Shown: positions 1 to 8,458 of the stretch, piece by piece
Position numbering within the stretch: the first letter of the stretch is position 1
Layout: every line of letters starts with the position of its first letter
Assembly (NCBI RefSeq): GCF_021261325.1
Contig: NZ_JAJSBI010000013.1
Span: forward strand, 1 to 64,000
From: Streptomyces guryensis
GTDB taxonomy: Bacteria; Actinomycetota; Actinomycetes; Streptomycetales; Streptomycetaceae
Reading direction: 5' to 3'
Length of the DNA: 64,000 nt
Made by a program: the position numbers and the translations under genes
The notes under the pieces: generated by a model
What the model saw: only the letters and a program-made list of their open reading frames with translations
Told to the model about the DNA's origin: nothing
Database searches by the model: none

Positions 1-38
1 TCCATCAGGCGGAGTAAGTCATGCTGGGACAAGGCCAT
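1..38 (-). CDS. N-terminus of probable IS256-type transposase (partial)
   Basis: Only the first dozen codons lie in the window (MALSQHDLLRLME), running off the left edge. The ATG is preceded by GAGAGGTGACGCG, a good ribosome binding site. The start resembles, from memory, that of IS256-family transposases common in Streptomyces. It lies 28 bp after the recombinase stop at 67 on the same strand, so it could instead be a third member of a recombinase operon. The sequence left of position 1 would settle it. Confidence 0.45.
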   Translation of the reverse strand, partial: MALSQHDLLRLM

Positions 39-66
39 CGCGTCACCTCTCACTCAACGAGCTTCG

Positions 67-1746
67 CTACTCGGAGAGTTGCGCGATGGCCGCCCCATGA
101 CCAGGGGCTATGCAGAGATCGCTACTACACCACTCGGCGGGACACCATCCCGCCGACAGGCGGCGGGCGTAAGGAGCGAAGACGGCGGCGAACTGCTCGC
201 GCGGCATCTGGCGGAACTGCCGCGCGAAGAAGGCTTTCAGCCGCAGCAGATTCGGCAGGTGACGCGGGGCGAACAGCGCCAGCGGGCAGAGCAAGCAGAC
301 CCAGGGCCGGGCTGGACACGGCTGACCCTTCGGTCCGTGCAGGCCGGCGAAGTGGTCGGCGCAGGCCCCGCTGAACACGTCCCGCTCACCTGACAGCAGC
401 TCGCCCAAGGCGCCCTCGGCCAGCCCGAGGCGGCCCGCTTCTTCCGGCAGCCCGGCGGCGCTGGCCGCCTCGTCGACGACCAGCGGCGTACTCGCGCGCC
501 GCAGCAGATCGCTCTGCGCGTCCCGGGCGATCTCCTCGACCACCGCCTTCTGCGCCGGGGTCGCGGCCGACAGGTAGTGATCACCCTCGACCTGAGGCGA
601 GTGGTTCGGATCGACCGTCGCCCGCAGGGACCACTGCCGCTGACCCCGCTGCGCGATGAACGTCGTCCGCAGACGCCGGCGGTCGATGCGCAACGGACCG
701 CCGTCATCACCGCGCAGATCGTGGGCCTTGACCCACCCGCGCATCATGTACTCCTCGAAGGCCGCGCGGGCCAGCCTGCCTTGCCGCGTCACCAGCCACA
801 CATGCTCGGCCAGCTCAGCCGGGGCATGCCCGCGCAGCAGGGCGCTGTGCTGCAGCCACTGTTCCAACAGCCGCGACGCCCGCGGCGACAACACCAAGCT
901 CTCGTCCGCCGTGCGGCCCTTGGTGTAGGACAGCAGCGTCGCCTGCCTCCCGGTCCAGCGGATCCCGGACACCTGCAGGCCGGTCAGCCCGTCCGGGACG
1001 ATGCCGGTCCAGGCCGCCAGCAGCAGCATGTAGGGAATCGCGTCCTTGTGGGACGGGAACAGCGCCGCCCTGGCTCGCTCGATGCCCCGGTGCCGCCCGG
1101 TGAACGTCCTCGGCGTCAAGCCCAGGTGAGCGGCGACCTCCGTCCGCGTCACCGGGCCCATCCGCAGCATCAGCCAGGCCCCGTTCACCTCGCTCCAGCC
1201 GCCGACTGCCGGGTCCTGCCCGCCCTCGGCGAGGGCGATCATCGCCCGCTGTGCCTCCCCCAGGCGGCGTACCTCCTGCTTGCAGAGGTCGATCAGTCGG
1301 TTCCACTCAGCCGGCGCGTATGGCGGAAGCGGTCCGTTGAGGGTGGGGCGCGTGTAGTTCTTGCCGAACACCATCTGCCGCACCGGTTCCGGCAGCACCT
1401 GATGCCGGGTGTCGAAGGCCCGCAGGATCGTGCGGGTGCGGTATTCGATCAGGTAGTGCGAGCGCAGCCAGAACGCCCCGAGCACGGCTCGGGTCAGCTC
1501 GGCCGCCGAACCGGTGAAGCCGTCGTCGGCCAGTTCACGGACCATCCGGCGCAGGGTGTAGGTGAAGCTCTTCACCGTGGTCAGCTTGGCGAGCGGACCG
1601 TGGGGATGGATCGAGGCGGCAAGGCCCTCGGTCAGATCGGCCGCCAGCTGCGGGTTGGGCAGGTCACCGATGACGATGACCGTTGACGCCTCGCCGGGCA
1701 GGGACAGCTTCAGCGCGAGCGGATCGCGCAGGACTTCGGCCGGCAT
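67..1746 (-). CDS. Tyrosine-recombinase-like integrase, second of a pair
   Basis: 559 aa starting MPAEVLRDPL at the ATG that overlaps the upstream recombinase stop by one base (TGATG), so the two are translationally coupled. The C-terminal half carries a degenerate phage-integrase catalytic pattern: an RLRTTF segment followed by NHSPQVEGDHYLS, matching the H-x-x-R and H...Y positions of the family. The end is cysteine-rich (CADHF...CPARPWVCLLCP), suggesting a zinc-binding tail. Such tails occur on recombinases encoded as pairs or trios in mobile elements. Together with the upstream gene it probably mediates integration or excision of a now incomplete element. The C-terminus may have been altered by the neighbouring insertion sequence. 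Confidence 0.7.
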   Translation of the reverse strand: MPAEVLRDPLALKLSLPGEASTVIVIGDLPNPQLAADLTEGLAASIHPHGPLAKLTTVKSFTYTLRRMVRELADDGFTGSAAELTRAVLGAFWLRSHYLIEYRTRTILRAFDTRHQVLPEPVRQMVFGKNYTRPTLNGPLPPYAPAEWNRLIDLCKQEVRRLGEAQRAMIALAEGGQDPAVGGWSEVNGAWLMLRMGPVTRTEVAAHLGLTPRTFTGRHRGIERARAALFPSHKDAIPYMLLLAAWTGIVPDGLTGLQVSGIRWTGRQATLLSYTKGRTADESLVLSPRASRLLEQWLQHSALLRGHAPAELAEHVWLVTRQGRLARAAFEEYMMRGWVKAHDLRGDDGGPLRIDRRRLRTTFIAQRGQRQWSLRATVDPNHSPQVEGDHYLSAATPAQKAVVEEIARDAQSDLLRRASTPLVVDEAASAAGLPEEAGRLGLAEGALGELLSGERDVFSGACADHFAGLHGPKGQPCPARPWVCLLCPLALFAPRHLPNLLRLKAFFARQFRQMPREQFAAVFAPYARRLSAGWCPAEWCSSDLCIAPGHGAAIAQLSE

Positions 1747-3221
1747 CAGAACTCCTCGGCGAACTCGGCGTCGGCCTCGGCGAGCGCCGCCGCATTGATG
1801 ACCGCGCGGGTCCTTTCCCAGGCCGCGCGGTAGATCCGGTGGACATCCAGGCGCTTGAGGTAGACCTCCGTGGTGACCACGCTGGAGTGCCCCAGCAGGT
1901 CCCGCAGGATCAGCAGCGGATCGGCTTTCAGCAGGTAGAGCGCGAGCCCGGATGAATCTCCGGTCGCCGCGGTGAGCTGGGCGGCCTGCCGATAGTGGCC
2001 CTCCACTAGCTTCTCCAGGGTGGCCATGGCGAAGGTGTGCCGGCACCGGTGCGGCGCGACATCGGGGAACCGCGGCTCAAAGCGCTCACGGATCCGGCGG
2101 GCCGTGCGACGAAACAGCGTGCCCCAGTCCACAAACGGCCGACCGTCGTAGCTCAGCGCCAGCAGCAGCGAGCCGCCCTGCGGACCGACCAGCCGCAGCC
2201 GTTCCTCCGGCCGAAGCGCCGCCCAGCGCGTGCGCCGGCCGTTGACCCGGCCGCCGTAGAAGTCCGCCTCCTCCACCACCAGCGGCCTCCTCGGTCGCCA
2301 CGGCCCTTGCGACATCTCCCTGTCCAGGGCGATGTAGGAGTGCACCGCCGCCAGCGAGGAGTAGTCGATCCACGTCGTGCGGAACTTCCGCCCCTTGGCC
2401 GCCAACTCCGGGACCACCCACGGGATCGGCACCTCGGTCGGCTCAGCGGGCAGCGGCGGAACCTCATGAACCAGCAAGTGGGTGAACTCCCGGCTCCGCA
2501 TCCCGGTGCCCAGCACCAGGCCGCCCATCGCCGCGTTCCGGCCCGGGAACCGGCCGCGGAACGTCGCGTCCTCCAGCCCATCCGGGCCCAGCCCAGCCAG
2601 GCCGTAGACGAACAGACCGGCGAAGTCCGACTCCAGGTACTGCACCTTCACGTGCGGCTTCGGCCGCCGCAGCCGGGCCCGGTTGTGCCGGGTCTCCATC
2701 AGCTGGCCCTGCACCATCCGCTTGCCGGTGGCCACCGTGAACGGCACCGCCGCGGCCAGGCCCTCACTCTCCGCCCAGCCATAGAACCGGCTCAGCGCCG
2801 TGACCTGCAACTCCCATGACGAGAACTCCAGCCGCTCGTCCAACGGCCCTGACAGCCGACGATCGGCGTACGTACCGAGCGCGGCCACCAGCTCCTGCCG
2901 CGTACCGAACACCGCGACACGGTGACGGCGCAGATGCGTAAGCCAGTCCCGGGCCGCCAGCGCGTACGCCCGCCAGGAATTCGGCGACGGCGCCCCGCTC
3001 GACGGCAGCGTACGAAGCCAGGAATTCACCGCCCGCGTCGCCCGCGGACCGCCCTCGTCCTCGAACAGGAAGTCGTCGTCGAACAGCACCGGCATCCGCT
3101 CAGGGATCAACGGCTCGCCATCGAGCCCCCAGGACTGCCAGCCCTCGGCAGAGAAGAAGTGAACCAACACGCGCCGGGACGGTAGGCCCGCGACACGACC
3201 CTCATCAACTGCTAACCCCAT
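1746..3221 (-). CDS. Site-specific tyrosine recombinase (phage integrase family)
   Basis: 491 aa. The catalytic signature is complete: Arg near residue 242 in GTGMRSREF, HRCRH at about 391-395, LGHSS at about 443-447, and the nucleophilic Tyr at about 454 (TTEVYLK). The N-terminal 200 residues are a plausible SAM-like core-binding domain. Family role: cleavage and rejoining of DNA strands through a phosphotyrosyl intermediate. It is the first gene of a coupled pair and lies 60 bp downstream of a sensor kinase on the same strand. The start used gives MGLAVDEGRV, but the Shine-Dalgarno is weak and an internal start is possible. No attachment site was recognised. Confidence 0.9.
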   Translation of the reverse strand: MGLAVDEGRVAGLPSRRVLVHFFSAEGWQSWGLDGEPLIPERMPVLFDDDFLFEDEGGPRATRAVNSWLRTLPSSGAPSPNSWRAYALAARDWLTHLRRHRVAVFGTRQELVAALGTYADRRLSGPLDERLEFSSWELQVTALSRFYGWAESEGLAAAVPFTVATGKRMVQGQLMETRHNRARLRRPKPHVKVQYLESDFAGLFVYGLAGLGPDGLEDATFRGRFPGRNAAMGGLVLGTGMRSREFTHLLVHEVPPLPAEPTEVPIPWVVPELAAKGRKFRTTWIDYSSLAAVHSYIALDREMSQGPWRPRRPLVVEEADFYGGRVNGRRTRWAALRPEERLRLVGPQGGSLLLALSYDGRPFVDWGTLFRRTARRIRERFEPRFPDVAPHRCRHTFAMATLEKLVEGHYRQAAQLTAATGDSSGLALYLLKADPLLILRDLLGHSSVVTTEVYLKRLDVHRIYRAAWERTRAVINAAALAEADAEFAEEF

Positions 3222-3281
3222 GACTGATCAACGGGAGTTGAGGAATGTGAGACACGGCAAGAAAGCAGCGACAAACAGGGC

Positions 3282-4457
3282 TCAGCACGGGAACCGCGCC
3301 CGCACCTCCCACCCGTGACCGGCCGCCGCCCGCGGGCCTGTGTGGAGTTCGCCGCCCAGCGCGGTGACGCGTTCACGCAGGCCCACGAGGCCGAAGCCGC
3401 CGCCGTGGGCCGCGGCGGGGAGCTGGGTGCCGCCGCGGCCGTCGTCGGACACCGTCACCGAAAGCCCTGAGCCGTCGTGTTCCAGGACGACGGTGACCTC
3501 CGTGGCGTCGGCCGCGTGGCGCCGTACGTTCGTCAGGGCCTCCTGGACGACGCGGAAGGCCGCCGCCTGCACCTCGTGCGGGAGGTCGTCGGCGGCGGCG
3601 GGGTCGCGGTGCAGGGTGACCTTCTGGGCCGGGCTCGCGAAACCGTCCGTCAGCTCGGCGATGCCCGCGAGGTCGCCGACCGGGCGGCGGTCGGCCCCCT
3701 CGCCCGCGTCGCGCAGGACGCCGACCGTGCGGCGCATGGAGGCGAGCGCCTCCGTGGCGGCACGCTCGATGCCCGCGAGGACGGGATCCAGTTCCCGCGG
3801 CCGGGTGTCCGCCATCATGCGGGCCATCTGGGTCTGGACGAGGATGCCGGTCACATGGTGGGCCACGAAGTCGTGCAGGTCGGCGGCGATGGCCAGCCGC
3901 TCCTCCCGGCGGGTGTCGGCCACGGCGACCGTACGGCGGTAGTCGAGCGCGCGCAGATAGGCCGCGAGGCCACCGACCAGGCCGGCCAGGATCAGGCCGA
4001 CCAGGACGTAGCCCTGCGCCTCGTCGGCCGACCACAGCGTCCGGAAGTACCTGAGCGGCGTCAGGAGCAGGGCGCCCGCGTCCAGCGCCGCGCACGCCAC
4101 CGCCCAGCGCGGCGGGCAGTGCCGTACCGCGACGAACAGCAGACACAGCAGCACGGCGAGTTCGCCGGGGCCGAAGGGTGCGTCCCGGTGCCGTAGGAAC
4201 GAAGCCGCCGTATAGAGGAGGGAGACGACCGCGGGTACGGCGGTGCGGAGCTGCGGGGTGAGCCGGGCGGGGCGGCGCGCGGGCGGCCACAGTACGGCGG
4301 TCAGGCCGATCGCCAGGACGACGGCCGGACGCCACAAGGGGTAGCCCACGTCGCTCGCGATCAGCAGGTCGACGGCCGACAGCGCGAGCAGCGCACCGAC
4401 GGCGGCGCCCCGGGCGACGCCGCGCGACCACGCCACCGCGTCCGAAAGCTGCACCAT
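3282..4457 (-). CDS. Sensor histidine kinase, DesK/NarX-type, without adjacent regulator
   Basis: 391 aa. About five hydrophobic segments occupy residues 10-170. A HisKA_3 dimerisation region follows with the phospho-acceptor in ERLAIAADLHDFVAHH (His near 195), then a HATPase_c domain (VQEALTNVRRHA, VSDDGRGG, GFGLVGLRERV). Family role: autophosphorylation and transfer to a LuxR-type response regulator. The ATG at 4457 lies 7 bp after a TACCGT -10 element, suggesting a leaderless start; a GTG at 4466 is an alternative. These kinases are nearly always followed by their regulator gene, but here the next gene is a recombinase 60 bp away, so the partner is either elsewhere or was lost by insertion. 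Confidence 0.9.
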   Translation of the reverse strand: MVQLSDAVAWSRGVARGAAVGALLALSAVDLLIASDVGYPLWRPAVVLAIGLTAVLWPPARRPARLTPQLRTAVPAVVSLLYTAASFLRHRDAPFGPGELAVLLCLLFVAVRHCPPRWAVACAALDAGALLLTPLRYFRTLWSADEAQGYVLVGLILAGLVGGLAAYLRALDYRRTVAVADTRREERLAIAADLHDFVAHHVTGILVQTQMARMMADTRPRELDPVLAGIERAATEALASMRRTVGVLRDAGEGADRRPVGDLAGIAELTDGFASPAQKVTLHRDPAAADDLPHEVQAAAFRVVQEALTNVRRHAADATEVTVVLEHDGSGLSVTVSDDGRGGTQLPAAAHGGGFGLVGLRERVTALGGELHTGPRAAAGHGWEVRARFPC

Positions 4458-4464
4458 GCGGATC

Positions 4465-4519
4465 ACGGTATGCGCCCGTGCGGCCGATTCCGACTGTTCG
4501 TGGCTGATACGTTCCCGTC
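4465..4519. promoter_or_regulatory. Divergent promoters for sensor kinase and DUF4333 gene
   Basis: TACGTT at 4508-4513 on the plus strand is followed by exactly six bases and the ATG at 4520. TACCGT on the minus strand (4470-4465) is followed by seven bases and the ATG at 4457. Both fit the Streptomyces TANNNT -10 box at leaderless spacing. The overlap of the two promoter regions implies shared control. No obvious -35 boxes were seen. Confidence 0.5.
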
Positions 4520-4888
4520 ATGCCGGACAGCAGGTTCCTCGTCGGCGTCGTCGGCGGCGCGGCCGTCGTGCTCCTCGTCGGGGGTCTCGGCACCCGTCTG
4601 ATCTCCCGCACCGAGTCGACCACCCGGCTGGACCGGTACGACACGGTCGTCGTGGACGGCCACAAGGCGCTCGCGCCGAACATCGTCGCCGGGCGCACGC
4701 AGAGCCTGTACCACCCGCTGCCCTGGGTCGGTGTGAAGGTCCATGTGTCCTGCCCTGCCGGGCTGAAGGCGGTCGCCGGCACCACCATCACCTGCACCGG
4801 CCGCAAGGACGACGGCAGCACCCTCGACATCCCGGTGAGTGTGATCAGTGCCACGGACTCGCGCATCACGTGGAAGTTCCGGCGCTGA
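4520..4888 (+). CDS. DUF4333 membrane-anchored protein
   Basis: 122 aa. One N-terminal membrane helix (about residues 5-27, FLVGVVGGAAVVLLVGGLG) is followed by an extracytoplasmic domain with the DUF4333 pattern: a CPAGLKAVAG segment, then a second Cys in TITCTG about ten residues on, then DDGSTLDIPVSV. The paired cysteines are likely to be oxidised outside the membrane. The ATG is directly preceded by TACGTT plus six bases, so the mRNA is probably leaderless. It is divergent from the sensor kinase. The biological role of the family is unknown. Confidence 0.8.
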   Translation: MPDSRFLVGVVGGAAVVLLVGGLGTRLISRTESTTRLDRYDTVVVDGHKALAPNIVAGRTQSLYHPLPWVGVKVHVSCPAGLKAVAGTTITCTGRKDDGSTLDIPVSVISATDSRITWKFRR

Positions 4889-5052
4889 CCTGGTCGTTCG
4901 ACCGCGGTGTGCAAGACGTGCAGAGAATCCGCGCAGGAGAAGCACACAGGCGTTACACGGTCTTTCGAAACCCTCGTTACCGTTGCAGCCCGTTCGAACT
5001 CCCATGCATCTTTTGATGCATCTCCCCGTGCGAAGGGTCAGGAAGACAGCGG

Positions 5053-5916
5053 ATGGACTACTGCTCCTCATGCCGCCGGCACCTCAACGGCGCCCTGGTG
5101 TGCCCTGGTTGCGGTGCCTACGCCCCCGACATCGCACCGGTGACCTCCCACGGCCGCCCCGCCCCGGCGCCCGCCGCGACGGCGATGTGGCCGGAGGCGG
5201 AAGAGCCCCCGGGGACCGACGCATACGGTGACGTCGACAGTGGCGCGGGGGCCGCGATACCCCTGTCGGAGGGGCGGGCCGCCCGGCGCAGGCAGCGGGC
5301 CCGCTGGAAGAAGAACCAGCGCAAGGCCGTGGTCGCAACCGCCGTGGCGCTCGTCGGCGGCGGCATGACGCTCGCCTCGATGGACCGCGGTTCCGGCCAC
5401 CGCGCCGAGGCGTCGACGGCGACGGACCTGTCGAGCATGGGCTCCGAGGACGGGTCCGCCGCCCAGAACGTCCAGCTCCCGCCGGCCGGCACGGGCAAGC
5501 ACCGCAAGCCCGACGCCACGACCGACCACTCCGCCACGGCCGGCAAGGCCCAGCAGCGGTCCGGGGCCACCGCGTCACACACCGATTCGGCGCGGACGCA
5601 GCCGTACGCCCCCGCCGCGCACTCGACGCCGGCGACGAAGCCCGCACAGCAGGGCTCCGTGGTCACCGTGAACACCCCCTCGGTCGACACGACTCCCGTC
5701 ACCGGCGGCACGACGGCGACCCAGTCCCCCTCGACGACGTCCCCGGGCAGCACGGGTTCGGGGACGACGAGCACCTCGGGCTCTTCGGGCTCGTCGAGTG
5801 GCTCTTCGGGCACCTCGGGATCCACCAGCACTTCGGGAACGTCCCAGTCGGGCAGCACGTCGACGGCGACCTCCCCGTCGGGGATCTGCGTCCTCGGGCT
5901 GCTCTGCGTCAGCTGA
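5053..5916 (+). CDS. Zinc-ribbon, single-pass membrane protein with Ser/Thr-rich tail (SCO2400-like)
   Basis: 287 aa. The N-terminus is a CxxC...CxxC zinc ribbon (CSSCRRHLNGALVCPGCG). A basic stretch precedes one hydrophobic segment at about residues 96-112 (VVATAVALVGGGMTLAS). The remainder is low-complexity Ser/Thr/Gly/Pro, ending in ICVLGLLCVS with two cysteines. This layout matches an actinomycete family annotated as SCO2400-type (from memory). Topology is probably cytoplasmic zinc ribbon with an external tail. The Gly-Ser-Thr repeats at about residues 220-275 are a likely slippage hotspot. It ends 36 bp before a strong hairpin. Confidence 0.75.
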   Translation: MDYCSSCRRHLNGALVCPGCGAYAPDIAPVTSHGRPAPAPAATAMWPEAEEPPGTDAYGDVDSGAGAAIPLSEGRAARRRQRARWKKNQRKAVVATAVALVGGGMTLASMDRGSGHRAEASTATDLSSMGSEDGSAAQNVQLPPAGTGKHRKPDATTDHSATAGKAQQRSGATASHTDSARTQPYAPAAHSTPATKPAQQGSVVTVNTPSVDTTPVTGGTTATQSPSTTSPGSTGSGTTSTSGSSGSSSGSSGTSGSTSTSGTSQSGSTSTATSPSGICVLGLLCVS

Positions 5917-5952
5917 CCCGACCGGCCCGTCCGACCTTCACGCGCTCACCTT

Positions 5953-5977
5953 GACCCTGGCCTCGTCGGCCAGGGTC
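5953..5977. terminator. Bidirectional intrinsic terminator
   Basis: Perfect 10-bp stem (GACCCTGGCC / GGCCAGGGTC) with a 5-nt loop, between the convergent gene ends at 5916 and 5997. There is no U-tract, which is common in Streptomyces terminators. Confidence 0.8.
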
Positions 5978-5996
5978 GACTGGTGTGGTTCTCAGG

Positions 5997-6656
5997 TCAG
6001 TTCATGCGCCGTTCCTGTACGGCGGTGACGGCGCGGACGAGGAAGATACCGGCCACGGCCGCGGCGATGACCGCCGCGTCGGACGCCAGGAGCTGCCACA
6101 CGTCCGTGTAGGCACGGGCGATGATCTCGTCGGTGGAGTCGGCGTAGGTGAGGCCGACTCCGGTGAGCATGCTGATCAGCCACATCCCCCACCACACGTT
6201 CAGGGAGAGGGGCAGCGGCTCGCCGGGGGCGCTGGACCGGTAGGCGTCCGCGATGATGCCGCGGGGGAACCAGAAGTTGACGACGGGCACCACCCAGCCG
6301 AGGTAGACCCACAGCCCGGCGTAGCGCGGCCTGGCGCCGGACAGCTCGCGCCCGTTGTGCCGGACACGGCCCATCCACACCAGGAACGCGATCGCGCAGA
6401 CGGCCGCGGCGAAGCCCGACGCCGAGCTGACGAGGTGGTACGAGTCCTCCAGCGAGGTCAGCGGACGGTGGTTCCCCTCGCCCTGGTCAGGCAGCCCGGA
6501 CGCGGGCTCCCCCGCCGTCGCGAGCCGGATCTGCCATACGGCCCGCATCGCCCATCCGAGGCCGGCGAGGGCGAGCGTGGTCATGGTGGCGATGCCTGCC
6601 GCACGCACCGGGTCGAGGGCGGGAGCAGCTGTGGGGGGTGTTATGTGGTCGTTCAC
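5997..6656 (-). CDS. DUF4328-type integral membrane protein
   Basis: 219 aa from the GTG at 6656 (MNDHITPPT...), which has GAGGATG about nine bases upstream; longer starts to 6749 overlap low-quality sequence. There are several hydrophobic segments: about residues 20-40, 85-105 (AAVCAIAFLVWMGRV), 120-140 (LWVYLGWVVPVVNFWFP), 160-180 and 195-212. The PVVNFWFPRGIIADAYRSS core with tryptophans is typical of DUF4328 proteins. Function unknown. It is convergent with the SCO2400-like gene and shares its terminator. Confidence 0.75.
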   Translation of the reverse strand: MNDHITPPTAAPALDPVRAAGIATMTTLALAGLGWAMRAVWQIRLATAGEPASGLPDQGEGNHRPLTSLEDSYHLVSSASGFAAAVCAIAFLVWMGRVRHNGRELSGARPRYAGLWVYLGWVVPVVNFWFPRGIIADAYRSSAPGEPLPLSLNVWWGMWLISMLTGVGLTYADSTDEIIARAYTDVWQLLASDAAVIAAAVAGIFLVRAVTAVQERRMN

Positions 6657-6717
6657 CGGGGCATCCTCGCCGACGACGGGCGACGGCCGCCACAGCGACA
6701 TGCCCGGCAGCGGACCT

Positions 6718-7404
6718 TCACTCGCCCCCCACTTCCCGCGCGGGTGCACGGTGCGGTCCCAGTTCCCGTAGCGCGTCGGCGAGTTGGGTGGCCGTGAGGG
6801 TGGGTCCGGGAAGGGACGTCGGTGCCGGGCGCAGGCCGTCGAGGAGCAGGGCGAGGGGGCGGCGCCAGGTGTCCGGCGCGGTCGCGGCGGTCAGGGCCGG
6901 GACGGCGCGCCCCAGCGCGGCCAGGGCGAACAGGACGTCCTCCGTGGTGACGTCCGCGCGGATCGCGCCCTCCTCGCGCCCGCGCGCCAGCAGCAGTTCC
7001 AGCGTCTCCCGGTTGTGTGCGTGCACGTCGTCCAGTGCCGCGATGCCCTGGATGCGGGTGGTCATCAGGTCGTTGGTGCCACGGTCGGCGGCCAGGGTAC
7101 GGAAGACGGCCCGCAGGTAGGTGTCGAGGCCGGTCCAGGCGTCGGGGGCCGTCCGGGCCAGCTCGCCCGCGGCGACCGTCTCGCCGAGCTGGTCGCGGAA
7201 GACGGCGTCGACGAGGGCGGCCCGGGTGGGGAAGTGCCGGTAGAGCGTCGCGTTGCCGACGCCTGCCCGGCGGGCGATCACGTCCAGCGGCGCCTGCAGC
7301 CCCTGCTCGGTGAAGACCTCGTGGGCCGCGTCCACCAGGAGTTCGCGGTTGCGCCGCGCGTCGCGCCGCTGCGCGCCGGTTCCACGGCCTGCGCCGACGG
7401 TCAT
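6718..7404 (-). CDS. TetR/AcrR-family repressor of the patatin-P450 locus
   Basis: 228 aa from the second of two adjacent ATGs (7404), chosen because GGAGG lies six bases upstream; 7407 is the alternative. The N-terminal TetR HTH reads RRDARRNRELLVDAAHEVFTEQG...GVGNATLYRHFPTRAAL. The C-terminal ligand domain is variable. It is divergent from the patatin gene with two identical palindromes (GGGGAGCACTCCCC) between them. Inference: it represses its own gene and the patatin-P450 pair until an unknown small molecule is bound. Confidence 0.9.
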   Translation of the reverse strand: MTVGAGRGTGAQRRDARRNRELLVDAAHEVFTEQGLQAPLDVIARRAGVGNATLYRHFPTRAALVDAVFRDQLGETVAAGELARTAPDAWTGLDTYLRAVFRTLAADRGTNDLMTTRIQGIAALDDVHAHNRETLELLLARGREEGAIRADVTTEDVLFALAALGRAVPALTAATAPDTWRRPLALLLDGLRPAPTSLPGPTLTATQLADALRELGPHRAPAREVGGE

Positions 7405-7427
7405 CATCACCCTCCGGACGAAGAAGT

Positions 7428-7485
7428 GGGGAGCACTCCCCGCTACTGATGTTATCGTCGGGAAGCGAAACGGGGAGCACTCCCC
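7428..7485. promoter_or_regulatory. Twin TetR operators in divergent promoter
   Basis: The sequence GGGGAGCACTCCCC occurs twice, at 7428-7441 and 7472-7485, with centres 44 bp apart. Each is a palindrome with 6-bp arms GGGGAG/CTCCCC and a 2-bp core. They flank the TetR/patatin promoter region; the right copy ends 23 bp before the patatin GTG. Arrangement and symmetry fit binding by the adjacent TetR dimer. Confidence 0.8.
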
Positions 7486-7508
7486 ATTTCCTGTCCCGGG
7501 GGTGTGGC

Positions 7509-8360
7509 GTGAGTGGAAACGGAAGCGGTACGGCACTGGTGCTGGGCGGCGGAGGCCCCGTCGGAGGCGCGTGGCTGACCGGTGTGCTCGCCGGTCTCAC
7601 GGACGCGGGTCTCGACCTCGACCGGGCCGACGTGGTCATCGGCACCTCGGCCGGCGCGATCTTCGGCTCCCGGCTGGCCTGCGGTCAGCCCCCGCGCGAG
7701 CTGTACGAGCGCCAGCTCTCCGGCGCCGACCGCATCGACCTGGACGTCACCGCCGCCCAGACGTTCCGTTTCCTCCGGGCCGCCCTGAGCTCCCGGAATC
7801 CGGAGCGCTCCATACGACGCCTCGGTCGCGCCGCCCTCGCCGCCCGCACCCCGCCCGCGGCCGAAATGCGTGACGCCGTGAGGGAGTTGCTGCGCGGGGC
7901 GACGGACTGGCCCGCGCGGGCGTTGCGGATCGCCGCGGTCGACGCCGTGACCGGGGAGGTGGCGGCCTTCGACGCGGACGCGAAGGTGGGGCTCGTCGAC
8001 GCGGTGGCCGCCAGCTGCGCCGTCCCGCTGGTCTGGCCGCCGCTCGCACTGGACGGCCGCCACTGGCTGGACGGCGGCAGCCGCTCCACGGCCAACCTCC
8101 AACTGGCCCGCGGATACCGGCGGGTGCTGGCCGTCGCCCCGATCCCGAACGCGGTCGGCCCCCACCCGAGCGCGCCACAGCAGGCAGCAGGGCTCACCGC
8201 CGACGGGGCCGCCGTATCCCTGCTCTGCCCTGACCGCGACGCACGCCGGGCGATGGGCCGGAACATGACGGCGAACGCGCGCGTGCCTGACGCGGCGCGC
8301 GCGGGACACGCCCAGGCGACGGCGCTCGCGGAGTCGGTCGCAAAGGTGTGGCAGGCGTGA
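7509..8360 (+). CDS. Patatin-like phospholipase
   Basis: 283 aa from the GTG at 7509 (MSGNGSGTALVLGGGG). It shows the patatin elements in order: oxyanion glycine loop GGGGPVGGAW near residues 11-20, nucleophile elbow GTSAG near residue 48, and catalytic Asp in WLDGGSRS. The fold is a serine-aspartate dyad lipid acyl hydrolase, probably cytoplasmic because no signal peptide is seen. It is the first gene of a likely operon with the P450, 98 bp downstream, under the TetR operators. The substrate is unknown. Confidence 0.88.
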   Translation: MSGNGSGTALVLGGGGPVGGAWLTGVLAGLTDAGLDLDRADVVIGTSAGAIFGSRLACGQPPRELYERQLSGADRIDLDVTAAQTFRFLRAALSSRNPERSIRRLGRAALAARTPPAAEMRDAVRELLRGATDWPARALRIAAVDAVTGEVAAFDADAKVGLVDAVAASCAVPLVWPPLALDGRHWLDGGSRSTANLQLARGYRRVLAVAPIPNAVGPHPSAPQQAAGLTADGAAVSLLCPDRDARRAMGRNMTANARVPDAARAGHAQATALAESVAKVWQA

Positions 8361-8377
8361 CCGCCGCTCAGGAGAGG

Positions 8378-8442
8378 CATCACTTTCCCTCATCACTTTC
8401 CCTCATCGCCTTTCCTCATCACCTTTCCTCATCACCTTTCCT
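8378..8442. repeat. Five tandem 13-bp repeats between patatin and P450 genes
   Basis: Five head-to-tail units: CATCACTTTCCCT twice, CATCGCCTTTCCT, then CATCACCTTTCCT twice. They fill most of the intergenic space and stop just before the P450 ribosome binding site (CAGGAAAG). The strand is pyrimidine-rich and much lower in GC than its surroundings. Confidence 0.95.
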
Positions 8443-8458
8443 CAGGAAAGAGAACGCC

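Noticed and set aside
4975..5010. GTTCGAACTCC resembling a tRNA T-loop
   Set aside because: No acceptor, D or anticodon stems around it.
8378..8442. Short direct repeats as a CRISPR array
   Set aside because: Units are contiguous with no spacers and only 13 bp long.
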